64,000 nucleotides of DNA from assembly GCA_020796225.1 (NCBI GenBank), contig CM036753.1, forward strand, positions 8,884,501-8,948,500. The letters are read 5' to 3'. Position 1 is the first letter of the stretch. Each line of letters starts with the position of its first letter. The notes below the pieces were generated by a model that saw only the letters and a list, made by a program, of their open reading frames with translations, did no database searches and was not told where the DNA came from. The stretch comes from Arion vulgaris. Lineage: Eukaryota > Mollusca > Gastropoda > Stylommatophora > Arionidae. Below are positions 1 through 11,625 of this stretch, one piece after another. A program made the position numbers and the translations under genes.

Positions 1-1
1 G

Positions 2-500
2 CAAAGATCCCAAGCGTCAACACCCTGTTGCAGAAGGCCCAACTGAGATGGGTCGGTCACGTTGCTCGAATGCCTGATAAACGCATCCCAAAACAGTTGA
101 TGTATGGCGAGCTTGAAGGGGCAGACGTTTAGCTGGTGGACAGAACAAACGCTTTAAAGACACTCTTAAAGTGTCTCTGAAATGCTTCGATATAGACAAT
201 ACGTGCTGGGAATCCCTTGCGCAAGATCGCCAAATGTGGCGCTGTAACAACAAAAGAGGAACCGAATAGCTGAGAATCATCGTATTGTTGAGTCCCAGAG
301 AAAACGAGCAGCGCGAAAAGACAGAGCACACAACACGCACATGTCTAACCTTGATCATGTATGCCCCACCTGTGGTCGGGATTCTGTTCTAGGATTGGAC
401 TCTACAGTCACCTCCGCACACACCAGAGAGGTGCAACAGTACACGTCTGAGATTGTTGTCATCATCGCTTGCGATGGACGGCTATTATACATAGAACTTC
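2..500 (+). mobile_element. 3' end of a non-LTR retrotransposon (RT C-terminal region)
   Basis: Conceptual plus-strand translation, broken near base 128, gives the conserved post-RT block of endonuclease-RT LINEs: [10 protein letters not shown], then [10 protein letters not shown], then a KRFKDTLKVSLK stretch and an AQDRQMWR motif. It is followed (about 358-450) by a CPTCGR zinc-finger-like pair and a TREVQQ tail with the VVIIACDG ending usual for this group. There is no intact ORF, so this is a dead 5'-truncated copy entering from the left edge. Confidence 0.8.
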
Positions 501-639
501 GAGTTAGAGTTTTATAACTGAATTACAAATTGTCAACTTCAATGTTCTATCAATCCTAACATATATCAGTGAGAGTTAAAAATAACTAAAGATATAGAAA
601 GTTGAGTGCATGTGAAAGGAGATGTCTGTGAAAAATAAT

Positions 640-970
640 GAACATAAAATGAGACAAATCCAGGAGAATTGATGAGATCAGAGAAATAGGTGGTCAACTA
701 TTTGTATCAAATGTTATAAGAAAGAGAAGATGGAGATATGTTGAGCATCATTATACTCTGAGAATAAATGTTCACAGAACCACAAAGCAGAGGCGTTGAA
801 TTGGGAGGTAAATGGAAGAAAGGACTCCATAGGAAAACACTAAAACCAACTTTGTTGAGAGAAACAAGAAATATCCGACTCAATTTCATAGAAGAGATTG
901 AAATAGTTGCCCAGGATAGAGTGGTATGAAGAAATTTCTTATAGACCCTATGTAAAGCATAATGATACAA
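640..970 (+). mobile_element. LINE 3' end, family A (degenerate)
   Basis: Aligns by eye with the better-preserved family A copy at 20104-20676: the opening of the shared block, the region equivalent to [11 protein letters not shown], the [15 protein letters not shown] segment and the [11 protein letters not shown] ending can all be followed, with several stops and frame changes. It abuts the hAT-type MITE at 1022. Confidence 0.65.
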
Positions 971-1021
971 GCGAAATACAATAAGAGTTTCATAATAAGT
1001 TTCCATACATTTTATCTCAAC

Positions 1022-2562
1022 CATAGATTCCCAAACCTTTTCGGCCCACCGCCCACTTTGCACAACATGAACTTTGTAACGCCCCTCACACCGCCCACTT
1101 TGCACAACATGAACTTTGTAACGCCCTCCACCGCCACTTTGCCACATGACTTGTAACGCCTCACGCCTTGCACAACATGAACTTTGTAACGCCCCCCCTC
1201 CACCGCCCACTTTGCACAACATGAACTTTGTAACGCCCCCCCTCCACCGCCCACTTTGCACAACATGAACTTTGTAACGCCCCCTCACACCGCCCACTTT
1301 GCACAACATGAACTTGTGCCCTCACACGCCCCTCACATGAATTTGACGCCCCGCCACTTTGCACAACATGAACTTTGTAACGCCCCCTCACACCGCCCAC
1401 TTTGCACAACATGAACTTTGTAACGCCCCTCACACCGCCCACTTTGCACAACATGAACTTGTAACGCCCCCTCACGCCCACTTGCACAACATGAACTTTG
1501 TAACGCCCCCCCTCACACCGCCCACTTTGCACAACATAAACTTTGTAACGCCCCCCCCCACCGCCCACTTTGCACAACATGAACTTTGTAACGCCCCCTC
1601 ACACCGCCCACTTTGCACAACATGAACTTTGTAACGCCCCCCCTCCACCGCCCACTTTGCACAACATGAACTTTGTAACGCCCCCCCTCCACCGCCCACT
1701 TTGCACAACATGAACTTTGTAACGCCCCCCCTCCACCGCCCACTTTGCACAACATGAACTTTGTAACGCCCCCCTCTCACCGCCCACTTTGCACAACATG
1801 AACTTTGTAACGCCCCCTCACACCGCCCACTTTGCACAACATGAACTTTGTAACGCCCCTCACACCGCCCACTTTGCACAACATGAACTTTGTAACGCCC
1901 CCCCTCCACCGCCCACTTTGCACAACATGAACTTTGTAACGCCCCCCCTCCACCGCCCACTTTGCACAACATGAACTTTGTAACGCCCCCTCACACCGCC
2001 CACTTTGCACAACATGAACTTTGTAACGCCTCCCTCACACCGCCCACTTTGCACAACATGAACTTTGTAACGCCCCCCCTCCACCGCCCACTTTGCACAA
2101 CATGAACTTTGTAACGCCCCCCTCTCACCGCCCACTTTGCACAACATGAACTTTGTAACGCCCCCCCTCCACCGCCCACTTTGCACAACATGAACTTTGT
2201 AACGCCCCCCTCCACATTATAATAGTTTGCCAACGCCCCCCTCCCACATATATACATGCCCTATTTTCTCTTTGACATAGAAAATTGATATATATTTCTG
2301 TAATACATGGTCAATTTTCAAATGATTATATGCATGAAATAGAAAATTGATGAAAAAATGGATTGTTTAAGACGCGCATAAATGAATTAAAATGCAAAAT
2401 TAAAATTTTAAATGATTATTCAATCGCAAAATCACTAAAATAATTTATTTAAAAATATTTATTACTAATTTCTTTTAATGAACCACCGACTCCTAATCGT
2501 CTAAACACCCCCCTACCCTTCTCCTTCCCAGAAGGCTTCACCGTCTACTTTAGGAAACGCTG
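1022..2562. mobile_element. hAT-type MITE swollen by an internal minisatellite
   Basis: The ends resemble hAT termini: the left starts CATAGATTCCCAAACC and the reverse complement of the right end is CAGCGTTTCCTAAAGT. The right part (2230-2562) aligns closely with a second, compact copy at 61640-62007, sharing the stretches around CATGCCCTATTTTC and TGACATAGAAAATTGATA. In the compact copy the corresponding left part is only one unit long; here it is expanded into the tandem array at 1049-2214. The flanking 8-mers are not a convincing duplication (about 4 of 8 match), so the boundaries are slightly uncertain. Confidence 0.65.
1049..2214. repeat. Minisatellite, 44-46-bp unit, about 26 copies
   Basis: The unit is built from CCGCCCACTTTGCACAACAT followed by GAACTTTGTAACG and a C-rich run that varies in length and ends TCCA or TCACA. 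Copies are nearly identical apart from C-run length and a degenerate stretch around 1135-1370. All long open frames here, on both strands, are products of the repetition and are not genes. Confidence 0.95.
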
Positions 2563-3800
2563 ATCTACTAAACTTTGCAGTATTGTTGAACCTTTCATTT
2601 GATCAAATATTCCAAGATTAGCATGCACTTTGTTATCATACGAAATGTTCCTAATTTATATCGTTCAACTGTCTAAGATTCTATCTTTCTAAGTTACTAT
2701 TTTTGAATGTTTTATTTGAACGCTCCCATCAAATGTGTATGTTGTCATACTATTGCAGATTAGTATCAGTAAACAGAACTGTAATAGAGGCCATGATTTG
2801 CTGAACTAGAGAAGAGAAGTTAGTAAAGAGAAGAAAAAGTGATGAATACAACTTGTCATCTCACTTCAAAATCCTAGTACTACGACGTCTCTAACACTTC
2901 ATAACCCTAGGGCACTTTACGTTAAACGATTACTTTATACCACATGTCTAACCACCTGTTTCTTCTTGACATTGTTGTGTACTTGTTTTGCTAATGCTCT
3001 TTCTCATGTGCCTACTATTCTCAAATAGGTTAAACTGTTCTAGACATAACTTTCAAATTGTTCATATTTCTTTCACCTCGTTCCTCCATTTTGTCTCGGT
3101 CTCTGCCCGTTTTCTTCATGACTTAACATGAAAGTTCAGCCTCCTTAGTTTCTCAAAAAAGATTCCGTCTCCAGGTCTGTTTAAGACGTCCTTCTCTCGT
3201 TTTCTTTGGGGGTTCCACTTCAGTACTTATCAATTGTTAATTTATGTTACTACGCCCTTTTTTGAATGGATGGGTAGTTCGACCATATCATAAACCCCCC
3301 TTCCAACCTGGAGGACAAGGACTGCTAGTCTTAGTTTCACGGAAATTGTAATATTTTTATAACAACCCTTGTTTCCTGGGAAAGTGTGAGTTGTACTGTA
3401 CTGCTCTGTATCTTGCACTGCGTCATTTTAAATAATACTCCGTCGCGACTGTATGTAAATCCCATGTTTTCTCAATAAATAAATGATAATTATCTCACAG
3501 AGAGCAGGCTAAATGTATTGTTCACACTATGTCTAAGCCGTCTACTTGGGGATTTCCTGGAGTCTATTGTCTATTCCGGGAGTCTGATTAACAAATAACA
3601 ACGTTTAAGAATGTACAATAACTTACAGCATTACCACTGTTTTCACAAACGTCCATTTAGATAGACGTCATCTGAGACGAATAGAAGACGGTCGGATTCC
3701 TACGGATATTTTGTTAAGGGAACTAAATTGTGGTAAAAGCAAGTGAATGATGGCGGCAAGTACTTTGTTACAAGGACATATTATAACAAGTCAAGGAAGC
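2563..3800. other. No recognisable gene or repeat
   Basis: AT-rich, with no open frame above about 60 codons and no family I recognise. It is probably old intergenic or decayed repeat DNA. Confidence 0.5.
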
Positions 3801-3804
3801 CAGT

Positions 3805-4245
3805 GGTGCATTTAGTATGACAACAAGCAGCATGACAATTGAGGTACTAGCGGTAACTAGGGCAGTATTCTAGCTGAAATCACAAAACTACACTCATGCG
3901 TGCATTCTGAGTGATTCATTATGATCTGAAAGGTGGATGCTGCTTCGGTGTTCAGGAAATTGACTGAATCATTACAAGCGTCAACAATTTGTAGAATTAC
4001 ACTTATCTAAGTTCAAGGACACATGGGTGTCGTTGACAATGAGAGAGCAGACAGGCTGGCTGGCTCTGCCATCATATCAGTGGCCAGAAAAGAACAGCAC
4101 AATAGGTATATGAGTAGGCTCAATATTCAAAATAGAACTGGTACGGTCAGTCGCTAGCCACTGTTGGAGATATTGCGGAGGAGGTCGGAGAACCTGTCCA
4201 GAGTGCAATAAAGACATTCCAAACTGAAACTGAAACTACAACTCA
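3805..4245 (+). mobile_element. LINE RNase H domain remnant
   Basis: Plus-strand translation shows a decayed RNase H C-terminal half: a segment with TIEVLAV, an ILSDS motif, then GHMGVVDNERADRLAG, which matches the RNase H signature GHxGxxGNExAD. It ends with the CPECNKD-type zinc finger tail around 4195-4225. Related copies lie at 21830, 25040, 31455 and 32160. Confidence 0.7.
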
Positions 4246-4700
4246 TAAAATGAAAAAGGATAGAATAGTAGAAGAAATTTCAAATTAGGGCATAAGAATA
4301 GAATTAATAATAAAAATATAACCAGAAATAAGAAAGAACATAAAATAAGATAGAAAAACGATGTGAATCCCACAAGATCGCTGTGAGTCGATAGAAGTAC
4401 ACCAGTAAAAAAAATAAAGAAATGTTCAAAGAAATAACAACAATGGCAACACAAGCTTAAAAATAAGATAAATATCATAAAGATGTGAAAACCTGATAGA
4501 TTTATCAAGAATTATGAAAATAAAAAAATAAATAAATACCAACTTATAAAAAGCCGGAACCATCACTAGAAGAAGCCGATTGGACAATTAAAAAGACTTA
4601 AAAAACGAGGAAGTACCCGGCTGCAGGATATAATATTCTTCAGAGTTTATCAAAGCCAGGAGAGACTAAATCTATATATCACGAATTACGTAAAAACATA
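4236..4700. other. AT-rich stretch without recognisable content
   Basis: A/T-biased DNA; the 90-codon open frame on the minus strand is hydrophobic, low-complexity and has no homology I can recognise. Confidence 0.4.
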
Positions 4701-4960
4701 TCAGATAAAAATATCATCATCATCAGGTGGTGCCGTGCCGGCTGGCGTAGGCGATCATGGATCTCCACAAATCTATGTCCTTGATATTTGCTATCATCTT
4801 AGATTTTGACGCTCTCCGAGTCATGAAGTCAGGTTGTCTAATATTTTCTTTGTCTGTCTTCCTCTGTCTCGTCTTCCTTCGATTTTACCGGTTATCACAA
4901 GGTGGTCTAAACCACCATCTTCTAATCACATGTCCGAAAAAATTATCATTGTCTCTTTCT
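4700..4960 (-). mobile_element. LINE 3' end (antisense)
   Basis: Contains the 'gcgatcatggatctccacaa' block that recurs at 49735-49840 and, in variant form, at 13060. Read on the minus strand it is the WRSMIAYAG-type ending that follows the RT domain of one LINE family. No coding frame remains. Confidence 0.6.
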
Positions 4961-5439
4961 TATCTTGACATTAAGTTGTTCTGTTATTAAATGTGATACC
5001 TACTGTAAACAACATAAACTCAACATTTTTGTGTGATACAAATTATAGTTTCATAAAACAATTGTAGTCAGAAATCAATAATACTCGTTGTACGGAAAGA
5101 ATTAATATATGTATCAGATCAGTCTACTATCTAATACAAACTATCTAATATAACTTTTCATAAAAAGGTTTTAAAATGTCATGTGTAGCGAGAAGAACAA
5201 ATAGATTTATCCAACAATAACTCATTATTGCTGGAAGTGTATTTCGGTCGACCTTTAAGCTGGAGTAAGTTTCAGGCAACCTTGTTTGAGATCTGTGTTA
5301 TTTTAGCCTGAGATGATAAACTAGTGAACCATTTAACCCTATATATTAGATTATGAAGACATTGTGACAGACATAGAAAGCTAACAGTAGTATAATTTAA
5401 TTTATATTGATAGAAACAGGTAGAGCTTTCAATATTAAT

Positions 5440-6400
5440 CTAGCAGGGTTCGAATATCTCTACTGGCAAGCATAAATTACAACAAGTTCAAGACTTTACA
5501 TATCTGGGAAGCATTTGTGCAACAAATAGACAGATAAATAGTGAAATCAGTCATAGATATTTTGTGCAACAAATAGAAAGATAAATAGTGAAATCAGTCA
5601 TAGATATTTTGTGCAACAAATAGAAAGATAAATAGCGAAATCAGTCATAGATATTTTGTGCAACAAATAGAAAGATAAATAGTGAAATCAGTCATAGATA
5701 TTTTGTGCAACAAATGAAAGATAAATAGCGAAATAAGTCAAAAAGGAATATATTTTTGTGCAACAAATAGAAAGATAAATAGCGAAATCAGTCATAGATA
5801 TTTTGTGCAACAAATAGAAAGATAAATAGTGAAATCAGTCATAGATATTTTGTGCAACAAATAGTAAGATAAATAGCGAAATCAGTAAAAGATACAATAA
5901 TGGGAAATCAAATTAAAGGACAAATGGCGCCAATTTTAAAATGCAAATATGTGGCTATGAACACTCAAAGAGCATCTCACAGCACGACATTTATCTCGAT
6001 ATTATGTTATCAATGCTAGACCTAGACGCTAACATCAAACGGCAGAAGATAATTTGTCGCGACAGTGATAAATTGTCTACGAAGAGTGATGGAGTATCAA
6101 GCAACGACCTATTCAGGAATGATAACATCAGGAAAAAAGTGTGTACAACATCAGTACTGAACTTCGTCAAGAAACAATAAATTAAATGGTTTAGTCACAT
6201 AAGTAGATTACCAACGAACTCAAAGGTCAATGCTACTCATATACAAGACAAAATGTTGACCACGCAAAAGTTGGACCATAGAAATAATAGAGACAGGGAA
6301 AGACACAATGTACGAAGCGCAGACAAGAGCCAGTTCTATAAGTCTCTTCATATTCTCATCCTGTGAAACAAAGTAGGGCTAGAGAACAGAAAGAAAGAAA
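5440..6400 (+). mobile_element. Decayed LINE RT region interrupted by a coding-derived minisatellite
   Basis: Before the array the frame reads FTYLGSICATNRQINSEISH, the YLGS block of LINE reverse transcriptases. After the array the frame continues with a run into KRQKIICRDSDKLS, then IKWFSHISRLP (the KWFGHxxRxP motif), and ends near 6400 in an EAHTRA-like tail shared with 24665, 27140 and 46125. The RT motifs before and after the array show that it expanded inside the element. Confidence 0.7.
5514..5888 (+). repeat. 47-bp minisatellite, eight copies, inside RT coding DNA
   Basis: The unit is TTTTGTGCAACAAATAGAAA followed by GATAAATAGTGAAATCAGTC and ATAGATA. The first copy still codes for the RT residues downstream of YLGS. 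Because 47 is not a multiple of three, each repeat shifts the frame. One copy near 5715 carries a deletion and an insertion. Confidence 0.9.
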
Positions 6401-6504
6401 GATATAAAAAAACTATTCTAAAGATGGACAAACAGAATGAAAATGAAGCAAAACTATTCCACATTAAGACTAGAAGTAGGAAATAGTAGTATTAATATTA
6501 AAAG

Positions 6505-6900
6505 AATGATCATAATCATCAAATAGCTTGTCCTGAGCAGAACTTTGCCACCCCAACAGTCCTTATGAATTTCTCTCTCTCATAGGCCAGATGTCCCGCC
6601 TCTGCAACCGTCATGTTCCAACCATCAGTTACATCCTGAATCCATCTTCTCCCTGGTCGTATCAGTTCCGTTCCATACTGTTTTTAGTTGTTTAATTTTT
6701 TATAAAGCCAGGTTTGTTCTTCTTTTAAATTCCTTCATCCCATTTCCATCTGTTGTTAGCAGTAAACCAAGATATTGAAAACTGTTCACATTTTCTACTT
6801 TCTCTCCGTTGATAAAAATATTTTTGTCATGTTCGTTTTATCTGTTGTCATTATTTTTGTTTTTCCACATTGAGATATAGATTTTGTTTTTGGCTTAATG
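6505..6900 (-). mobile_element. LINE reverse transcriptase fragment (antisense)
   Basis: Minus strand, 6850 downward, reads ...KTKIMTTDKTNMTKIFINGE then VENVNSFQYLGLLLTTDGNG, the lysine-rich strand and YLGxxxTxDG block of the RT palm/thumb. 6510-6670 is the post-RT tail, also present at 54750-54985. There are many stops. Confidence 0.7.
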
Positions 6901-7950
6901 AATTACTATTATACTGAAATAGTAGTATTGATTCCAATGAAGACAGAATGAAATGTTCGAACAAATATTCTATAGGACGATAAAATAGTAGTAAAACTAT
7001 CACAAGGAAGGACTAATCTACTAAATATGATCATTGCGGCAAACTATTTCAGGCAAATCTAATTCACCTTTGTGTAATTCTTTGCTGGTTTCTAAGAATA
7101 TCTGCACATAAACTGTATACATTACTCACCGCATTATGTTTCGACAACTACTGTATATTTGATAAATGAGTCAGTGAGATTTCAAGCGTATCTATTCCAG
7201 TCGTCCTAACATAAAATATTAGGAATTATTTACACCAGGAGTACATGCAAATTTCATTCTTATAAAACATAAATGATAATGATTCTATTGAACAGACGAT
7301 GATAGAGAACTAAAGAATGTCCTTGTACTAAATACAGTTACAAAAGTGATTCATACACATACCACAGAGTGTAGTCTAGACTTAGTAAGTGATTCTCTTT
7401 TTTCTTATATCAGCGTAGCAAATCAAGTGTGGCGGGATAAATGTGTGAAAACATTTGACCAGTGATATCACAATGACGATACAGATTCCGAATCTCTGAC
7501 CAGTGATATTCAACTGTTTGAACGTACACCCATTTGCTGGGACATAAGACGCAAAGAATGAGATGACGGATGACGGTCGCAGGATCACCGGACCAGAGTT
7601 GACCAAGACTCTATAAATACATAATGTATACTTCTTTATCTTTTCGATCATTTGGGGTTCATTGTTGTAGATATCACCCGCCTCCAATTATTTCTGTTTT
7701 AGTCTCTTCCAAATTGTCGACTCTTACAAAGTTCTGGATCTACATACTTCCATTTTTATCTTTTTATTATTTTCTCGGTCTGTTTCGTGATCTCTTCCCC
7801 TTCAACTTTCGTTTTATTTTATTTTTTTATTTTGATTATGCAATTTTAGGTCTTTTTGTGTTTGTTTTTTGGGCCTACATTTAATTAAATATAATCTCGC
7901 CATCGTAGTCTTCTTCTTGTTTCGATCACCCGGTGTTAATTCATGCATAA
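6900..7950. other. No recognisable gene or repeat
   Basis: AT-rich DNA with only short open frames of ordinary random character and no motif I recognise. Confidence 0.45.
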
Positions 7951-9480
7951 AGTCATGACGCCTGGTATTGCGCTTCTGACTGATTTTTGCGCTGGCATAT
8001 ATTACTTTTTACAGGCATTCCTCAACCATATGGACAGCCTTGCCGACTTCCGAGGTACTTGAAGCTTAGATCCTTCAAGGGTGATCGTTGCAGGAGACCT
8101 ACTGTCCGTGTAACTCTTTCTCGGACAGAGTTAGTTTTAGTGAGGGCATATCGGGTGCCTTCTCTAACGGCTTTCCTGCCTTTGGTGAGGTCGTTCAATA
8201 CACAATGTAAGATACCACTCCTTAATGATCTTTTAGTGCCGTAAATTTGGACTTAGATCTACGCCAAGTAGGATTAGCTTTCATGTGTTGACTGGGAGAG
8301 GTTGCTAAGATAAAGACCCGAACGATCCCGACCCTTCTAGGGCTAGTCACAGGAAGTATCACCTTTTTGTGCTGCTTTGTCAAACAAACGATCATATGTT
8401 GGCGGTATGCTTAGCCTTTATGTGATCTGAGCCATGATATTAGGACGTCATCTGGGTAGGATGATCGGCGTCCGAAAAGTATTGCCCTTAGCCAATGCTT
8501 GGGGCTGTATCAGTCAATCCTTTGCATTATCGGCCATACTTTTTTATCCACTGTGAGTTTGTTCCTGAGAAGGAGTATTCTCAGCCGCTTCGGGGCGTGT
8601 GTTGTTACTTGGCAATTTGCAAGGTTTTTACCCCGTATTTTCCCTGTCTCCTGGAAACACTGGTCTGGGGCTGCACACAGATATTCTAGAGGGGCGTTTC
8701 AATCGGCGCTATCAACGCAACTGAGGTTTTGCGCTCGCCGCTATCACCCACCTAAGTTCTTTCGGGGATGTTAGTTGTTATTGCAACAGTACCCTACCCG
8801 GTTGTCCCAGGGAGGACAGTTTCATTAGGCACTAAAAACGCAACTTTTGTGATTTGCGCTTGTTCAACCATTCCCACCTCATTTCTTCCGGGGATGTTAG
8901 TTGTTTTGGCAACCGTACCTTGCCCGATTGTCCCAGGGAGGGCAGTTTCGTTAGGCTCTGAACGCAACTTTAGAATTTGCGTTCGTCCAACTTTACTCAA
9001 TAGGTTTCTCCGCGCTTTGCCTCATGTACGGGTTTCCCGCATACCTTCCCATCTGCTCTGACACGGAGCTTGACTCGTGCACCGAGTTTTCGCTCCACGT
9101 GTCAGCTTTGGGATGCACCTCTCATCCATTTAATGCAGTCATTTACTCCAGGAGGAGTTAGCATTTTGATCTCGGTCGCTCGTACGCTGCTGTTTCGTAC
9201 TTTTCGAACTTGGGCAATTTTTAGCGGAGATCGGCTAGGAAATACGTGCGTTATTTAGGGATTTTCGGCCCCTGCATTGTTTTTCCGTGCTTGCACTATT
9301 ACCACTACCTGTAGTTCTCCCCGATCCCTACCCCACCCCTAAGCCATACCGGAACCTAAGTCTGTTTCCAGGGTCACCACGTGGAGGTAGAGGGCAGGGA
9401 CTTGGTTAACGCGCCCCTTCGCTAACCCTGGCACATGTTGCGCCATGAGCCTTTGACCCCCGTCGCATTCTAGTAACCTT
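7950..9480. other. GC-richer block of unknown origin, repeat-like
   Basis: By eye this 1.5-kb block is clearly richer in G+C than both flanks and changes abruptly near 7950 and 9480. It contains no long open frame. It includes a 126-bp tandem duplication (8695-9000) and ends with a short hairpin-prone stretch near 9400-9425 (GGTTAACGCG ... CGCTAACC). It may be the body of an unrecognised retroelement or a degenerate gene fragment. I cannot assign it. Confidence 0.45.
8695..9000. repeat. 126-bp tandem repeat, about 2.5 copies
   Basis: The phrase GGGGATGTTAGTTGTT recurs at 8764 and 8890, with similar sequence on both sides and a partial third copy from 8695. The period is 126 bp (42 codons). 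On the minus strand each unit can encode a peptide with NETxLPGTxGxGTVAxTTNI, open in one copy and interrupted in the next, hinting at a former repeated coding sequence. Confidence 0.7.
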
Positions 9481-9764
9481 CGTGATGGTGATAATTAATG
9501 GTGATTTAAACAAATTATTAATTTTCTTCTGCATTCTCCACTACTCTCATCCTTGTTGGACAAACAAGATTCGATTCTATTTGCAAAGGTGTGTACCAAT
9601 GTTTCATCTTTTAACCACATAGCCGCTTTAATTTCATCTTGTTCTGTTATGTTTCATGTTTCTGATTCATATAGAACAACTAGTCTTATTATAGTTTTGT
9701 ATATAGCACTGCTCTTGATATTAGGGACAAACACTTGGAATTTAGAAGGTGTTGTGTAGTAGCC

Positions 9765-9995
9765 TGGTTGCGTCTGTGGCTTAGGGGTTAGGGACTCGGT
9801 CTATTAACCCCGACGTTCTGAGTTCGAATCACGCTGCGGACAGTTTGGTTGCAAATTGTTTCGCGTGGATTTTAATAAAAGGACGATGGTACCACCCGTT
9901 CAGAAAGCAATAGCAAACTACTGAACGTAATAATGCCTAGAAAAATCACAAACAGTGTTAAAAAGCTGGGGTTGATTCGCAAAGTCCTGTAAAGT
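9765..9995 (+). mobile_element. tRNA-derived SINE, family 1
   Basis: The head has pol III box-like elements: GTGGCTTAGGGGTTAG (A-box region) and GAGTTCGAATC (B box). The body contains CAGAAAGCAATAGCAAACTA and GCCTAGAAAA, shared with copies at 15275-15535 and, inverted, 27640-27835. Confidence 0.75.
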
Positions 9996-10433
9996 ATATG
10001 CAATTAACTTAATTTTTGTGTAGTAAGCTACATTTTATATCTTATTTTCTGATTGTGGTCTATACTTCATTTTTTCTCTTATTATTATAGAACTATCCAA
10101 GTTCCTGCCCAAATAAAGCTTTCTGTTCTTTTTATTTTCATATTACCTACTTGCATGTATTCATTTTGTTTGTTTTTTATTCAGTTTCCTTCTTATTTTT
10201 CTCTCTTGTTACTATTATATATTCTTCTTTGTGTAGATGTATATGTAGTCCTATATGTACGCTGATTTCATTAAGTTGCTGATTGTTCTAACAGTTGTTC
10301 ATTATGTCATACTACATCAATGGCATCCGCGTAACCAAGTATCCATGTTGTTTCATCTATAGCACCCACTTCCTGTACCTTCATTTCATTATTATTTTTG
10401 TGGTTCTTTGTTAATATGGACGGGACATGGCAT

Positions 10434-10476
10434 CTATCTCTCTCTTTCTCCCTCTCCCTCTCTCTCTCTCTCTCTC

Positions 10477-10512
<36 letters not shown>
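10434..10512. repeat. (CT)n followed by (AT)n microsatellite
   Basis: An imperfect CT run (10434-10476) passes directly into an AT run (10482-10512). Confidence 0.95.
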
Positions 10513-10515
<3 letters not shown>

Positions 10516-10564
10516 ACTTTATTTATTAATTTATCTGTGCATACGAATATGTGAATATGTAAAT

Positions 10565-11141
10565 ACATAATCTTACAACATAATCTTACAACATAATCTT
10601 ACAACATAATCTTACAACATAATCTTACAACATAATCTTACAACATAATCTTACAACATAATCTTACAACATAATCTTACAACATAATCTTACAACATAA
10701 TCTTTAAATAACATTACAACATAATCTTACAACATAATCTTACACATAATCTTACACATAATCTTACAACATAATCTTACAACATAATCTTACAACATAA
10801 TCTTACAACATAATCTTACAACATAATCTTACAACATAATCTTACAACATAATCTTACAACATAATCTTACAACATAATCTTACAACATAATCTTACAAC
10901 ATAATCTTACAACATAATCTTACAACATAATCTTACAACATAATCTTACAACATAATCTTACAACATAATCTTACAACATAATCTTACAACATAATCTTA
11001 CAACATAATCTTACAACATAATCTTACAACATAATCTTACAACATAATCTTACAACATAATCTTACAACATAATCTTACAACATAATCTTACAACATAAT
11101 CTTACAACATAATCTTACAACATAATCTTACAACATAATCT
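10565..11141. repeat. 13-bp tandem array, about 44 copies
   Basis: The unit is ACATAATCTTACA. Almost all copies are perfect; the few irregular units lie at about 10702-10765. The array ends exactly where the SINE family 4 copy begins. Confidence 0.95.
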
Positions 11142-11360
11142 TTCGCCCGTGTGTTGTCGGGGTTCTCAAGGACAGCAAAGAATAGCAACACTGCGACCTA
11201 CAAGGCATGTCGTAAGAGGCGACTGGGGTATGGGCCTAGGGAAGCTACCCTAGTCAATAAAAAGCGTCGTAGATATCGGATTTGCTGGCCTACTTGTAGG
11301 CGTATAACTGACACAGAGTGCAATCGCTCTTAGGCTTGAATCACATATAAATCACAAAGA
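11142..11360 (+). mobile_element. SINE-like repeat, family 4
   Basis: Contains the core GGCATGTCGTAAGAGGCGAC and a tail with CCTACTTGTAGGCGTATAAC and ATCACAAAGAGTGGTTAA. The same core recurs at 26000, 46500 and, inverted, at 15640 and 58285. This core is known to me from dispersed repeats of molluscs, but the family name is not assigned here. Confidence 0.7.
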
Positions 11361-11426
11361 GTGGTTAACAAGGGGTTTATACGAAGAGTTGGAGGAAGAA
11401 GAGAAGATAGTATGTTGTATGTAATC

Positions 11427-11550
11427 CGTTATGTGTATGTTTATTTGTTGTCGTTATGTGTATGTTTATTTGTTGTCGTTATGTGTATGTTTATTTGTTG
11501 TCGTTATGTGTATGTTTATTTGTTGTCGTTATGTACATGTTTATTTAAGG
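11427..11550. repeat. 25-bp tandem repeat, five copies
   Basis: The unit CGTTATGTGTATGTTTATTT plus GTTGT starts at 11427, 11452, 11477, 11502 and 11527. The last copy diverges. Confidence 0.9.
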
Positions 11551-11625
11551 ACATCTTCATTATGACAATCAGTTTATTTAAGGTTATCTCTAAATTTGTG
11601 TAGTTTTGGTGTGTGATCATTTTGT

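Noticed and set aside
707..2257. Many overlapping open frames rich in MLCKVGG/VHVVQSGR on both strands
   Set aside because: They are translations of the 44-46-bp minisatellite and shift with C-run length; no independent coding evidence.
9765..9850. tRNA-like cloverleaf pieces (also at 18540, 22805, 48030, 56030, 62250)
   Set aside because: A and B boxes are followed by unrelated bodies and flanked by target duplications, so they are SINE heads; no complete tRNA with acceptor stem was found.
1049..11141. Regularly spaced repeats that might suggest a CRISPR array
   Set aside because: The 44-bp, 47-bp and 13-bp arrays are head-to-tail repeats without unique spacers, in a eukaryotic context.
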